From Bretschneidera sinensis (Eukaryota; Streptophyta; Magnoliopsida; Brassicales; Akaniaceae): a stretch of DNA of 64,000 nt. The notes under the pieces are model-generated. The model saw only the letters and a program-made list of their open reading frames with translations. It did not search any database and was not told the DNA's origin. The translations under genes were made by a program, and so were the position numbers. This document shows positions 45,252 through 55,667 of the stretch, piece after piece; positions within the stretch are counted from its first letter, which is position 1; the number at the start of each line of letters is the position of its first letter. The stretch lies in assembly GCA_023935145.1 (NCBI GenBank), contig CM043700.1, forward strand, positions 32,892,001-32,956,000, given 5' to 3'.

Positions 45252-45990
45252 TGTTGGGAAAAGCACTTCACGTAAAAACGACTTAATATCGAAAGTCAAC
45301 TAAACCACACATACACACAAATTTAATGAAAGAAAAATAAACAAAGATGAAATAATATGAGTAAAAACACAAGATTTATGTAGCTTGATAAAATTTTGCT
45401 TACAAGTACAGAGAGAATAAGCATGCCCTTTACCATGAGAGAATAACAAGTGCAAGAAAATAACAACTGAATTCTTATCCCTAAAACTCAATCCCAACAG
45501 AACTCTTGTATGCAGTCTTTCAACCCAAATAACACTCTCTCATCCCAAATAACACTCTCTCATCCTTGTATCTTGTATTGCTCTCATATTCTCATTGTAC
45601 ACAACACACACACACACATATAACCATAAGAAACTTACTCCTCAAGGTACTTGGTCTTCAAGTCAAAGTCTTGCCACCTAAGTATCTTGCTTACCAAGCT
45701 ACTTGGCTTGGCAAGTATTAATGTCACCTTGAAGATAAGTCGTAATTCCTCCTGTTTGTTGATGCCGCAAATGAAAATCATTGTTCTTCAAGTCTACCAG
45801 TACATACACCCAAATCATCTAATGATCCTGACTCTACTTGATTCAAAAAAATTGGCCAATACACATGTGTAGCTGCCTGAGTCAACTTCACTAGTTAACT
45901 TTAGAGAGTGACCTTAATTGGTCCTCTACCTTAATAGGAATTACCATTTCAAAATCATCTTAACACTGGAAATCATTTATTGTTGTCTTT
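45252..45990 (-). repeat. 3' LTR of C3
   Basis: It starts on the plus strand TGTTGGGAAAAGCACTTCACG and shares its first 150 bases with 62745-62933 (TGTTGGGAAAAACAGATCACG, TCAACTAAACCA, TTAATGAAAGAAAAA, CACAAGATTTAT). A 20-bp tandem repeat CCCAAATAACACTCTCTCAT is at 45521-45560 and a CA run at 45606-45620. The right boundary is not determined. Confidence 0.6.
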
Positions 45991-46071
45991 GCTCTGACCA
46001 TAAATAAGACTCGTTGTGTGTACCCACTATTCTGTGCACACCATTCCTAGTTACCCATCGAGTTCACTATT

Positions 46072-46757
46072 TTACCAACTAGACGGCACAATTTGCGACA
46101 CTTTTCTCCTTTCATCAAGATGGTATAGTCGTGCATGTGTTAATTTCAGTACTCCACCTACAACAAAATACCCATGACCTTTGGAGTCTAGCATGCTAAG
46201 TGATATTAGATTTGTATGCATCTTTTGGACATACAACACATCACCCAAAGTGCGAACTACTCCATCAAAAATTTTGATTTGCTCTGTCCCAATACCCATG
46301 ACATCACTAGTTGATTGATCCATCACCCAAGGATACTATTCCATCCCTTTTTTTTTTGGAGCTTATCAAATATTCTTTCCTAAAGCACATATGAATAGTA
46401 TAATCTGATTTTAATACTTGAATATCATGTAAAATAGTGTCATTACCCTTGGAGATTGTGAAGACATCTCTATCATCTATCACTACCAAAAAATTTCCAC
46501 TAAAAGCACCACTATCCTTTTTTTCGTTGAGTATGATCTCATTTCATATGGCCAAATTATTTGCACCAATAGCATTGAATATCTTTTTCCACTAACCCTA
46601 GATCTAGACCTGTTACTCTCAGATCCCCTACCATTTGTTCGTCCTTTCTGATTATCACCCCTAGCAACAAATAAAAAATCGTATATCCTTCCTCTTGCTT
46701 TGACTTTCTCTATGTATCAAATAATAAAGGCACATCATGCACTTGGTTCATTGTGTT
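46072..46757 (-). pseudogene. copia gag end and protease (C3)
   Basis: From right to left: the end of Gag near 46740-46560, a protease-like stretch with YTIHMCFRKEYL (46400, matching the copia TYHMCP box), then GIGTEQIKIFDGVVRTLGDV and NLISLSMLDSKGHGYFVVGG (46326-46130), the conserved region before pre-integrase. The Asp of the protease active site is not clearly kept. No integrase follows. Sequence passes directly toward the LTR, marking an internal deletion. Confidence 0.72.
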
Positions 46758-47264
46758 GTGGGAATAAAATCTACTCTCCAATAAAAGGATGACACATGGC
46801 AGCTCTAGGGAGAAATGAAAATTTCTCCAGCTAAGAGTACAATGGTAAAAACCTGCCTAAGAGCAAAAGGGTAAAAATCATACTAAATATATGGCACGAT
46901 CTGCGTCTTCCATCAATTCTCCATTCTACAATCTAGATCTTCTGTCATAAATACACTTTAATCCTCACTTCCCTAAAAAAAATGTTGATTATTATATCAT
47001 ATTCAGGTTTGAAATTTGATTCTCTCTCTATAGTCATTTTATTTACAATCTATATACTAAATTTGGCATCAGAGTGACCCATCAGAGACAGACTTCAAGT
47101 CTTCACGAAGTATCTTCTAGGTCCTTAGTAGTTTCAAGTACTCAAAGCTGAGAGCTCAAGTTAGGAGGTAGGCCTCAGTACTTCAAAAGCCCTTACCATA
47201 TCCTTCAAGGCTTTAGCAGCACATATGCTACCTTCACTTTTGGTGACTTATAATTTTCGGGTAT
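46758..47264 (+). repeat. 5' LTR of T, interrupted near its 3' end by G3
   Basis: It aligns with 61705-62189 (shared TCTAGGG, ATGGTAAA, GATTCTCCATTC.ACAATCTAGAT, TTTATTTACAA, TTCCAGGTCCTTA, TTAGGAGGTAGGCCT). The last 5 bases lie beyond G3 at 56876-56880. The left edge is uncertain. Confidence 0.6.
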
Positions 47265-47662
47265 TGGTGAGTGCCAAATATTGCATATTTTGGCCCCTTA
47301 ATTTACATTTGTTAGCTTAGTTTGTTACTTTGAGTTGTTTTTCATTGTTTTACAAGTTCACAAGCACTTGGAAAGTAGTTTCACTAAATTGCCAGAATTG
47401 CCCGTACAGATAAGTCATTTTTTCAAATTAAACTGTATTGATTCAGGAAGAACCAGGAGATAAACCATATATTCTTAGAAAGACCCGGAAGTCTATTTTC
47501 TAGAGAATTTTACAGCTCATAAAAATAATTTTTCTAGAGAAAGTTATGGTAGTTTTAGTAAACAAAGGTCAAGCTTGAAGATGCCTAGTGCACTCGAGCG
47601 TAGGTGCGCACTTTGACATACCACATTGGTTAGAAATACTTTGCAGCACACCATGCTGCACT
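47265..47662 (+). repeat. inverted partial LTR at the left end of G3
   Basis: This is the first about 400 bases of the G3 LTR (TGGTGAGTGCC...) in plus orientation. It mirrors 48590-49004. A 21-bp piece between two GAGCG repeats is missing. Between it and the full LTR (47663-47674) the minus strand shows AATTTTGG, the first eight bases found after an LTR on the primer-binding-site side. Confidence 0.85.
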
Positions 47663-47674
47663 CAATCCAAAATT

Positions 47675-49004
47675 TAATTATGCCCAAAGAATAATGCGGT
47701 ATTTGTAGCGCAGCTTTGGAGTGTCGATTCCACAGGGAGACAAATTAAAAGAATAGTAGAGAGAACAAAGAAACTAAATAACAATATTGAATGATTGATG
47801 GAGAACAAAGATTAATTTTTGAATGCAAAGTAAAGTAAAGCAAAGTGTCGGGAATCCCTTGCACAAATCTGGTATTTTAATTATTCTTAATTCATTGAAC
47901 AACTCAATTGGGAATTCACTTCCCAATTCCCAATCGGAAGATGTAAATTTATAAGCCAAGATTAAACCAAATGTAACCCTTTGAAAAATCATTCACCACT
48001 TTTAAAATACGTAAATTATTATCACTATTGAGAAAATTCAATGACGGCTATACTCAGAAAGCGATATTGCAGCAAAGAACTAAATCAATATAGATAAATA
48101 ATTAATCCAACATAATCAAAGAGCTAAACCATTCAATAGAAAAAACATGACTGAATCTATAAACAGAATAAATTCTAAGATTATTCAGAAAAGAAAATAT
48201 CACCAATGAATTGCAAATGATAAAACAAAAGAGTTTTAGTAATTGAAACTCAAATACATAAATTAAAAATAAATAAAAATACCATTAATTGTGCAAGTTC
48301 ATCCCTAGCCCCACTTGAGAATTTAGTTACCCATAAATATAATGGACAACAAAAATCTCAAGAAAAAGATTTAATCTCACCATGAGCATCCCCCCTTGGT
48401 AGCAAAGCCTTGAAGATTCCCTAGCTTGCCCTCCAAAAGTCCTTCGGATTGCTGATCTGCTCCCAGATCCTCAAAGCTGAAGTGGAGTGGGTATTTTATA
48501 GGGAAACTCTAAGAGTGCAATGTGTTTCCAATTCGAAGTGAGATACTGCCCAAGTGCGCTCGATCGTAGCCTGGTGTGCTCAAGCGCAGCATGGTGTGCT
48601 GTAAAGTATTTCTAACCGATGTGAGATGTCAAAGTGTGCACCTGCGCTCGATCGCAGGTCTGGTGCGCTCGAGCGCACTAGGTATCTTCCAGCTTGACCT
48701 TTGTCTACTAAAACTGCCATAACTTTCTCTAGAAAAATAATTTTTATGAGCCGTAAAATTCTCTAGAAAATAGACTTCTGGATCTTTCTAAGAATATATG
48801 GCTCATCTCCTGGTTCTTCCTGAATCAATACAGTTTAATTTGTAAAAATGACTGATCTAAATGGGCAATTCTGGCAATTTAGTTAAACTCCTTTCCAAGT
48901 GCTTGTGAACCTGTATAACAACGAAAAACAACTCAAAGTAACAAATTCCTAAGCTAACAAATGTAAATTAAGGGGCCAAAATATGCAATATTTGGCACTC
49001 ATCA
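47675..49004 (-). repeat. 3' LTR of G3
   Basis: 1330 bp. On the minus strand it starts TGATGAGTGCC and ends GGGCATAATTA. A TATA-like box is near 48493-48501. CTCGATCG/CTCGAGCG motifs are at 48555-48690. It shows the uninterrupted sequence at the position where the right LTR carries the solo LTR. Confidence 0.9.
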
Positions 49005-49044
49005 AATACCCCCAAACTTACATTTTGCTAGTCCCTTAGCAAAA
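49005..49044 (-). other. terminal PPT and hairpin of G3
   Basis: On the minus strand AAGTTTGGGGGTATT directly precedes the LTR start. TTTTGCTA and TAGCAAAA (49023-49030, 49037-49044) form an 8-bp stem around AGGGAC. Compared with G1 the stem carries a paired change (A-T to T-A). Confidence 0.8.
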
Positions 49045-50400
49045 CAAAATAAAAAAATAAAATAAAAATAAAAAACTAAATGAAAAACAAAGAACACAAA
49101 GATAAATCCATCATTCATGGTATCCTAAAATTTAAGCCTCACACAAAACCATGATATTCAGTCATGAGCAAGCTTAAAATGTAAACCCATCTTCACAATG
49201 AATAGGAATTTTAAAATCTAATTACTTACAAAAGTCAGGCTAAGGCATCACAAGTCTAACTTAGTGTAAAGTGAATTAGATTATAAAGATGAGGTTTTCA
49301 AGTAACTCCAATGTGCAATGTTTCCATGTCTCAAGATTCACATAATTTCTCATCAGAATAAACAACGATGGCGTAGTTTTATTTATTTTTTCTCTCTTTT
49401 ATTATAAAGCTCTGCTATGTTTAGTTCCCTTAAGCTTTCTAGTTGACTCATATAGCGAGTGTTGAGTCAATGACTCCCAAACCAGATGGTTTTAGGGCAT
49501 TAGGTGTAAAGATTCCCCTAAGGACTTACTAACTCGAGTCAAAAAGTCTACGAAACTAAACTGGCCTTAATGCTACAAAGTAAAATTTCCACCTTTTGAC
49601 GTGAACACTCACTGCTTACTGAGGCAAGAGGTCTAGTTACTCATCGGAAAGTTTCTCAATGATCATTATGAATAAAATTCCCACCTTTTGACGTGAAAAC
49701 TCACTGCTTACTAAGGCAAGAGGTCCAGTTACTCAGCAAAAATTTTATTAATGATCATCATGAGCATTTTTCTCTTTTTGTGCAAATTTTTTTTTTCAAA
49801 GTGTTTATCCAACAAGTTATCCAGTTTCAGTTGAGTCATGGAAACATACACATTAAACTCACATGTCATACCTCACACTATTTTGTGCTAATGTGCTCAT
49901 GTCAGATTAGATCAAACATGTGAATTCTCAAATGCCTAAAGTAAGTAACAAAATTTTAAAACTCTATCATCAAATCGTGTGTTCAAGATTTTAAGCTCAT
50001 CAATGACATCACATGAGATTATTCATTTAGATCAACCAAAATTTTTTAGAACAATATGAACATGCATTTATCTTTTCAATAATATAAAAACTGGGATAGA
50101 GTGCGTGTGAATGTGTCTCCCATACCCCAAACTTAAACTACACATTGTCCCCAATGTGTGAATAACATGGAACGATCTGACCTGAAAGATGGAGAATGAG
50201 TTGGACAAGCATGACTCATAGCACACCCCCAAACTTGAACTAATGCACACATTTTTCCCTGAAAAAGAAACACGAAGGTAATACTGAAAAACCACAAAAT
50301 ACTAATAATAAACAAGAAAAGAAATATGAAAAACAATAAAAATAAAAATTGAAGGATATGCTCTGGGGTGCTTCCCATGAGCGCTAAGTTTTACATCTTC
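49045..50400 (-). other. non-coding 3' region of G3
   Basis: No ORF. It is homologous to the G1 3' region on both sides of the G2 insertion. 49423-49427 is the paralogous single-copy AGTTC site. A block containing CCACCTTTTGACGTGAA is repeated (49589-49650 and 49681-49740). Internal PPT-like tracts lie at 50120-50239. Confidence 0.8.
50120..50239 (-). other. two internal PPT-like tracts with hairpin in G3
   Basis: On the minus strand ACACATTG-GGGA-CAATGTGT (50159-50140) precedes AAGTTTGGGGTATGGGAGAC (50134-50115). A second tract, TTCAAGTTTGGGGGTGTG, is at 50239-50222. The tracts nearly repeat the terminal PPT AAGTTTGGGGG. Confidence 0.6.
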
Positions 50401-50556
50401 AGCCAGACTGTCTTACTCTCCCAGATAAGCATAAATTAGATGCTCTGGCAACTGCTTCAATTCAACTTTGGGTGCTCCCACCCTTGAAGGAATTTGTTTT
50501 GCACTTTTCTCAAGCAACTCCTCAAACTTCGGTTGCCATGCCCGAGTGCCATAATC

Positions 50557-51291
50557 CTAAGTTCTATAAAAAATAGCACAAATATCAACTACATCAGATG
50601 GATCATTAATAGAATTAAACTCAGAATTAACAAGAAAATACTCAAGGAGATCAAGATCATGAGTTATAGAAACTCCCCTATCCATGAGTGAATCAATCAT
50701 GTATGTCTGGTGGCTCTCATCATCATCTTCTGGCTGTTTTGCAACACGGAAGATGTTCACCTCGAGGGTTATGTTTCCAAAACATAGCTTCATGAGCCCA
50801 TTCCGACAATTAAAAAGAGCATTAGCAGTGGTAAGGAAAGGCCTACCTAAAATCAAAAGGATTTTAGAAGTAGTATCAACAGTAGAGCTAGTGTCAAGGA
50901 TTAGGAAATCAACAGGATAATAAAATACGTCAATTTGAATTAGAACATCCTCTACCACACCCCGGGGTACTTTAACTGAACAATCAGCCAATTACAATAC
51001 CACAGCAATTGGTTTGATTTCTCCCAACCCCAATTGCACATAAATAGAATATGGCATTAGATTCACGCTAGCTCGTAAATCTAGCAAAGCTTGCCCAACC
51101 TCATGATTTCCAATACTGTAGGTAATGGTTGGATAACCAGGATCCTTATACTTGGGAGGAATCCACTGCTCAATTAGAGCACTAACTTGCTCTGTCAGGA
51201 ACGTTGTCTTCTTCACATGGTGCTTTCTCTTAACTATACACAAATCCTTGAGAACTTTTGCATTAGTAGGAACTTGTTTAATCACATGCAA
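50557..51291 (-). pseudogene. gypsy aspartic protease (G3)
   Basis: VIKQVPTNAKVLKDLCIVKR, QALLDLRASVNLMPYSIYVQ and LILGRPFLTTANALFNCRNG align closely with G2. The active-site D-x-GA reads DLRA (Gly to Arg), and a stop lies at about 50990. The reading frame continues past the protease to LKQLPEHLIYAYLGE near 50425. This is the stretch that in G2-type elements leads into RT. Here non-coding sequence follows immediately, so the pol deletion junction is at about 50400-50425. Confidence 0.87.
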
Positions 51292-51379
51292 AAGAGGAAG
51301 ATTGATTTTTATTTGCCTTAGATTCTCTAGGATTTCATTGTTTAGATCCAGAGTTCACTTGCTTGATTTTAAAGCTTGA

Positions 51380-52940
51380 GGGAATGGTACCTTAATAGGA
51401 CTCTTTGTCACCTCAGGTTCCTTAGGCAGCTTGGCATCACCACTATCTTGACCCTTTTCCACATCCTCTGATTTGTTCGTTGTTGTGATGTCTAATGGCT
51501 TACCACTTCATGTCACAATGGCATTCACATCCTGTAAATTCTTTTGCGCCATGTGTTGACCATGGGGTGTGGACTGAGCTTGAGGAGGGAACTTACCTCG
51601 CTCATTCATACTGAAGGAGCTCATCAATTTGGACACTTGGCTCTTTATCTCCTTATTTTCTTCAACAACTTGCGTAATCAACGCTTCACATCTTTGGTTC
51701 GTCTTACCTTGTGCCTCAATAAAAGCATACAAAGTGTCTTCTAAAGGACTCCTAGAAGTAGCAGGTGCATGATATGGTTAGGGATATGATTTAGGGGGTT
51801 GTGCAGGCGGTTGATTTTCAGGCTTCTAGCTAAAATTGGGGTGATTGCGCCACCCTAGATTATAGGTATTAGAGAAAGGTGAAGAAGGTTTCTTGTACAT
51901 ACCTAAGGCATTAAATTGTTCCTCATATATCCCTCTCATCTCAGCAAATGTGGGACACTCTTAGGCGAGATGATCTACCCCACCACACACAAAACATGGT
52001 CCAAAAGACTCTGCATGATTAGCCACGTGTGTTGGCTTTAAGCCCTTATCTTTAACACATCTAGCTCCCTAGTGAGCATCTCGACCTTGGTCTTTAGGTT
52101 ACCATCTTCCCTAAGATGGTAAATTCCACCACCATTTGGGTTTCCTGCAGGTCGTAACCTATTTGTGCTTTCAGTAGCACTAGGTCTAGTTCAAGTGTGA
52201 GCTTTTTCAGCAAGCTCATTGAGGTATTCTATGGCCTCATCAGGATCTTTCTGTAAGAACTCACCATTACGCATCATCTCCACAAATTAGCGCTCTTTAT
52301 ATGTAAATCCCTCATAAAAATAGCTCACTAAGCGCCAATTCTCATACCCATGGTGAGGGCACATACTCAACAACTCCTTGAATCTCTTCCAAGATGGATA
52401 CAAAGTCTCACTGTCCTTTTGCGCAAAGGTGGAGATTTGTCTTTTTTAAAGCATTGGTCTTATGTTGGGGAAAGTATTTATTAAAGAAGACCCGAGTCAT
52501 CTCAGTCCACGACTCAATAGATCGTGGTCTTAGTGAGTATACCCAACTCTTAGCTCTATCATTCAAAGAGAAAGGAAAGAACTTAAGTCTCACAATGTCA
52601 TCAGTTTCATTTTGACATGAAAAGTCGCAATTACTTCCTCAAACTCCCTAATGTGCACACATAGGTTTTCATTTTCCAAGCTATGAAACGTAAGGAGTAA
52701 CTGTATCATCCCTGTTTTAAGATCCAGTTGGCGAGTGTTAGCTGGAAACATGATGCATGATGGTGTGGCTATGCGTGTAGGGTGAAGGTAATCCTGAAGG
52801 GTCCTAGTGAGTTGATCTCCGTGTTCACTCATTCCTTCAGGACTAGATGGATTGTCAAATAAAGGATCTAAAAAGTTTGGTTTTGGCTCTAGCACAGGCT
52901 TACAAGCAAATCTACCTAAAGCATCTCTATATCTGGGCAT
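51380..52940 (-). pseudogene. gypsy gag (G3)
   Basis: The start at 52940 gives MPRYRDALGRF, matching the G2 start. TLQDYLHPTRIATPSCIMFP and VHIREFEEVIATF follow, then after a frameshift SWVYSLRPRSIESW and FFNKYFPQHK (52593-52408). The zinc-knuckle region lies near 51960-52000 in broken frames. The coiled region EALITQVVEENKEIKSQVSK lies at about 51690. It is clearly the same Gag family as G2, with several frameshifts and stops. Confidence 0.87.
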
Positions 52941-53091
52941 GCAAGGTCACAAAATAATAATAAATAAATAAATAATACTATAAAAAGAAAGAAGAGAATA
53001 AATAAATAATGCAGCAAGCTAAAAGAAGGAACGAAGTTACTGCCTTTACAACTGCTGAAAAGAAAAACCATCTAGCAATTCTTCTACCGTC

Positions 53092-53109
53092 TCCCCAGCA
53101 ACGGCGCCA
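53092..53109 (-). other. tRNA-Asp-type primer-binding site of G3
   Basis: The minus strand reads TGGCGCCGTTGCTGGGGA, one mismatch (C to T) from the tRNA-Asp complement, five bases inside the LTR. Confidence 0.92.
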
Positions 53110-53237
53110 AAATTTCATTACGCCCAAAAAATAACACGGTAGTTGTAGCACAGCTTTGGGGTGTCAATTCCACAGCGAGACGAATTAAAAGAATATTAGA
53201 AAGAACAAAGAAACTAAAGAACAATATTGAATGATTG

Positions 53238-55667
53238 TGTAACGACCCATCCCAGGTTAGCCACCCCTGGACGGTGTCATCACATTTTGAAAATCCAAGT
53301 ACGACACATATATGCAACAATAAATATAATACTACCAGATTTTTTTTTTCTCTTTCCTTTAACAGGAGAGGTAAACAAATCTGATATTCACTTAAACATA
53401 AAAATACATAAATGCATGAATATTTACAATAAAATTTTTACAAGTCTTTAACTCGATTGTCTGAGGATATTGACACATACTTGGCTTATAGAAAAAAATC
53501 TCGTCTGATTCTTAACCCACCAGACTATTTATCTTGATTGCTACCTGAAATCATTGAACAGTGAGGAGTGAGCTTCACAAGCTCAGCGAATTAAATTTAC
53601 TGAAAGTATTCCAAATTCCATCAATAATCCTTTAATATTAAAATTTATTTTTCGCATAACCTGATGACAACTTTCTACTATCAATCTCTTCTTCTCAATC
53701 GTTGGTTCACCTTAAGACTATCAATTATTTCCTAATTACCTCGTAATGAGGTTCATATCAAAAACTCCATCATTTAGATAAGTCTTATCACTGTCTCTTT
53801 CTATGAAACTCAACCTTCTATAATTAAATTCACAAAAAGTATCACATCTCAGCATCTCAAAAAAATCTCATCATTATAGCTGTCTCTTTTTATGAGACTC
53901 AGTCATCTATAATTTAATTCACAATTAATATACCACAACTCAGCATCTCAAAAATCTCATCATTTCAAATAATGCAACGATAATTAAAACAGATGCAGAT
54001 GCATGAATGATTATGATTGGAACGTCTTCCCACCTGTCGACAGGTTATTATTATCTTAGATCGGCTGCCCTCCCGGTTCTTTTATTCTCATCAGACCGGC
54101 TACCTTTCCGGTTAATTCCAGCATATACCGATTGTCACGGTTTTTACTTTTCATCCGAGCATATACCGGCTGTCACGGTTTTCACTTTTCATCCCAGCAT
54201 ATACCGGCTGTCACGGTTTTAATTTTTTTTTCATCCCAACATATACCGGCTGTCACAGTTTTTATTTTTCATCCCAGCATATACCGACTGTCACGGTTAT
54301 TTCATTAGACCGGCTGCCTTCCTGGTTCTTTCGGTTTATTTAATGCATATGTGCATGAACAATGATATGAAACGGTAATATAAACAGTAATATAAAAACA
54401 ATATAAAGATTCCAACCACTTAATTTGACTATCCTAATTACCCATAAATTTTATCTAACAAAGTTTCTTTAAAATTTCTTACATCAAATCATCCAGATTT
54501 TTTATCAAATTATAAAAATTCCACAAGATTCTTCTCTTCCCAAATCACATCAAATAATTCATTAAAGTCTGTCCAGATCCACTAAATTTCATCTCAACTT
54601 GTCCGTCAGAATTTGTCAAGATCCACTAAAATTCATCTTAAATCATCCATAAAAATTTAACAAGATCCACTAAAATTCATCTCGTCATAATTCGTGCTAA
54701 AACATCAGTATGTCTCATCAATAATTTATTTATTGCTTCTATTCTCAAATAAACTTATAAATTTCCAAAAAAATTATTACTACTCACCGAGAAATATTTC
54801 TACATGTCCAAATTTTCTATCATACCCATAAATCAATTTTTCATCAATCACCCAAGCATACTTAAATAATTAAAATTAATAATATCACTAAATAATTGAT
54901 TTTTCATTTGGACTACTTAAAGTAAATTCAACTCACCACGTAGCATTTAAAGCTACTTATGGGCCACCTCTTTGCCTTTCCCGATCTTCCCCGAATTTTC
55001 TCCCAATTGCTGACTACCAACACCTGACATAATATTGGAATTTAAATTTCTTATTATTTCTTCTTTTCTCCATAAACCACACAGTTTGAAAATTTTCTAT
55101 TTCAACCTCCGAAACTTTCATAAATGATAAAATAACATTATCTTATTACCTTCTGCTATTTTGATAGCTTCCCGAAATATTTTCGAAAATACCCTCAAAA
55201 TTTTGTTCCTTCCACCTTTCTTTAAACTCCTAAGTGTTTTAAGAACACAGATGAAATATTTGGAACTAATCAAAAATTCTTTCGCGTTCTCTTCACAAAC
55301 CTCTCGTACACATTATATAGTAGAGCTTGGCTGCAAATTTCAGCAGCTCCCTCCTTCAATAGTCTCCATGATTTGGAGATAATGGCATGATAATTACAAA
55401 AACATCATGATGGCTAAAGAAAACATCATGATTATATTCTCTCCACTAGACAACAAAAAGATATGATACTAAAGCAAAAATTATCTCGGTGGCAGCAGGT
55501 ATGCTGCCACGATTTCACTGTTCAAAGTTGACCTTTTTTTTTTTTTTTTTTTTGCTTTTCAACCTTAGTCTCCAGAAATCTTCATTCAGCCATTCAGGGA
55601 TTTAACTATTTGTCATATTGATAAAAAAAAAATACACTTACCCAACTTTTAAAATACGGATATTACA
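53238..55667 (-). mobile_element. solo LTR of a chromovirus-type gypsy family, 2.43 kb
   Basis: It begins TGTAACGACCC and ends GATATTACA, flanked by a perfect TSD GATTG (53233-53237, 55668-55672). The intact site is seen in the left G3 LTR at about 47790. Its first about 430 bases align with the LTR at 62934-63435, which is attached to chromovirus pol on the minus strand. It has no coding sequence and includes a 38-bp minisatellite and a T run (55531-55552). Confidence 0.92.
54121..54302. repeat. 38-bp minisatellite in the solo LTR
   Basis: Five units start at 54121, 54159, 54197, 54239 and 54277 with core GCATATACCGGCTGTCACGG followed by a T-rich stretch. Related CCGGCTGCC..CCGGTTCTTT motifs flank it on both sides. 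Confidence 0.92.

Larger units (their letters stand above)
45252..46757 (-). mobile_element. Ty1/copia element C3, left part
   Basis: This is the left (3') part of a minus-strand copia element whose 5' end lies at 62190-62933. It has an LTR at the far left and a piece of gag-protease at the right. Most of integrase, RT and RNase H is missing between them, so this is an internally deleted copy. The element is interrupted by element T. Confidence 0.7.

Noticed and set aside
54007..54222. Open frame with repeated residues in the solo LTR
   Set aside because: Translation of the 38-bp minisatellite. LTRs are non-coding.
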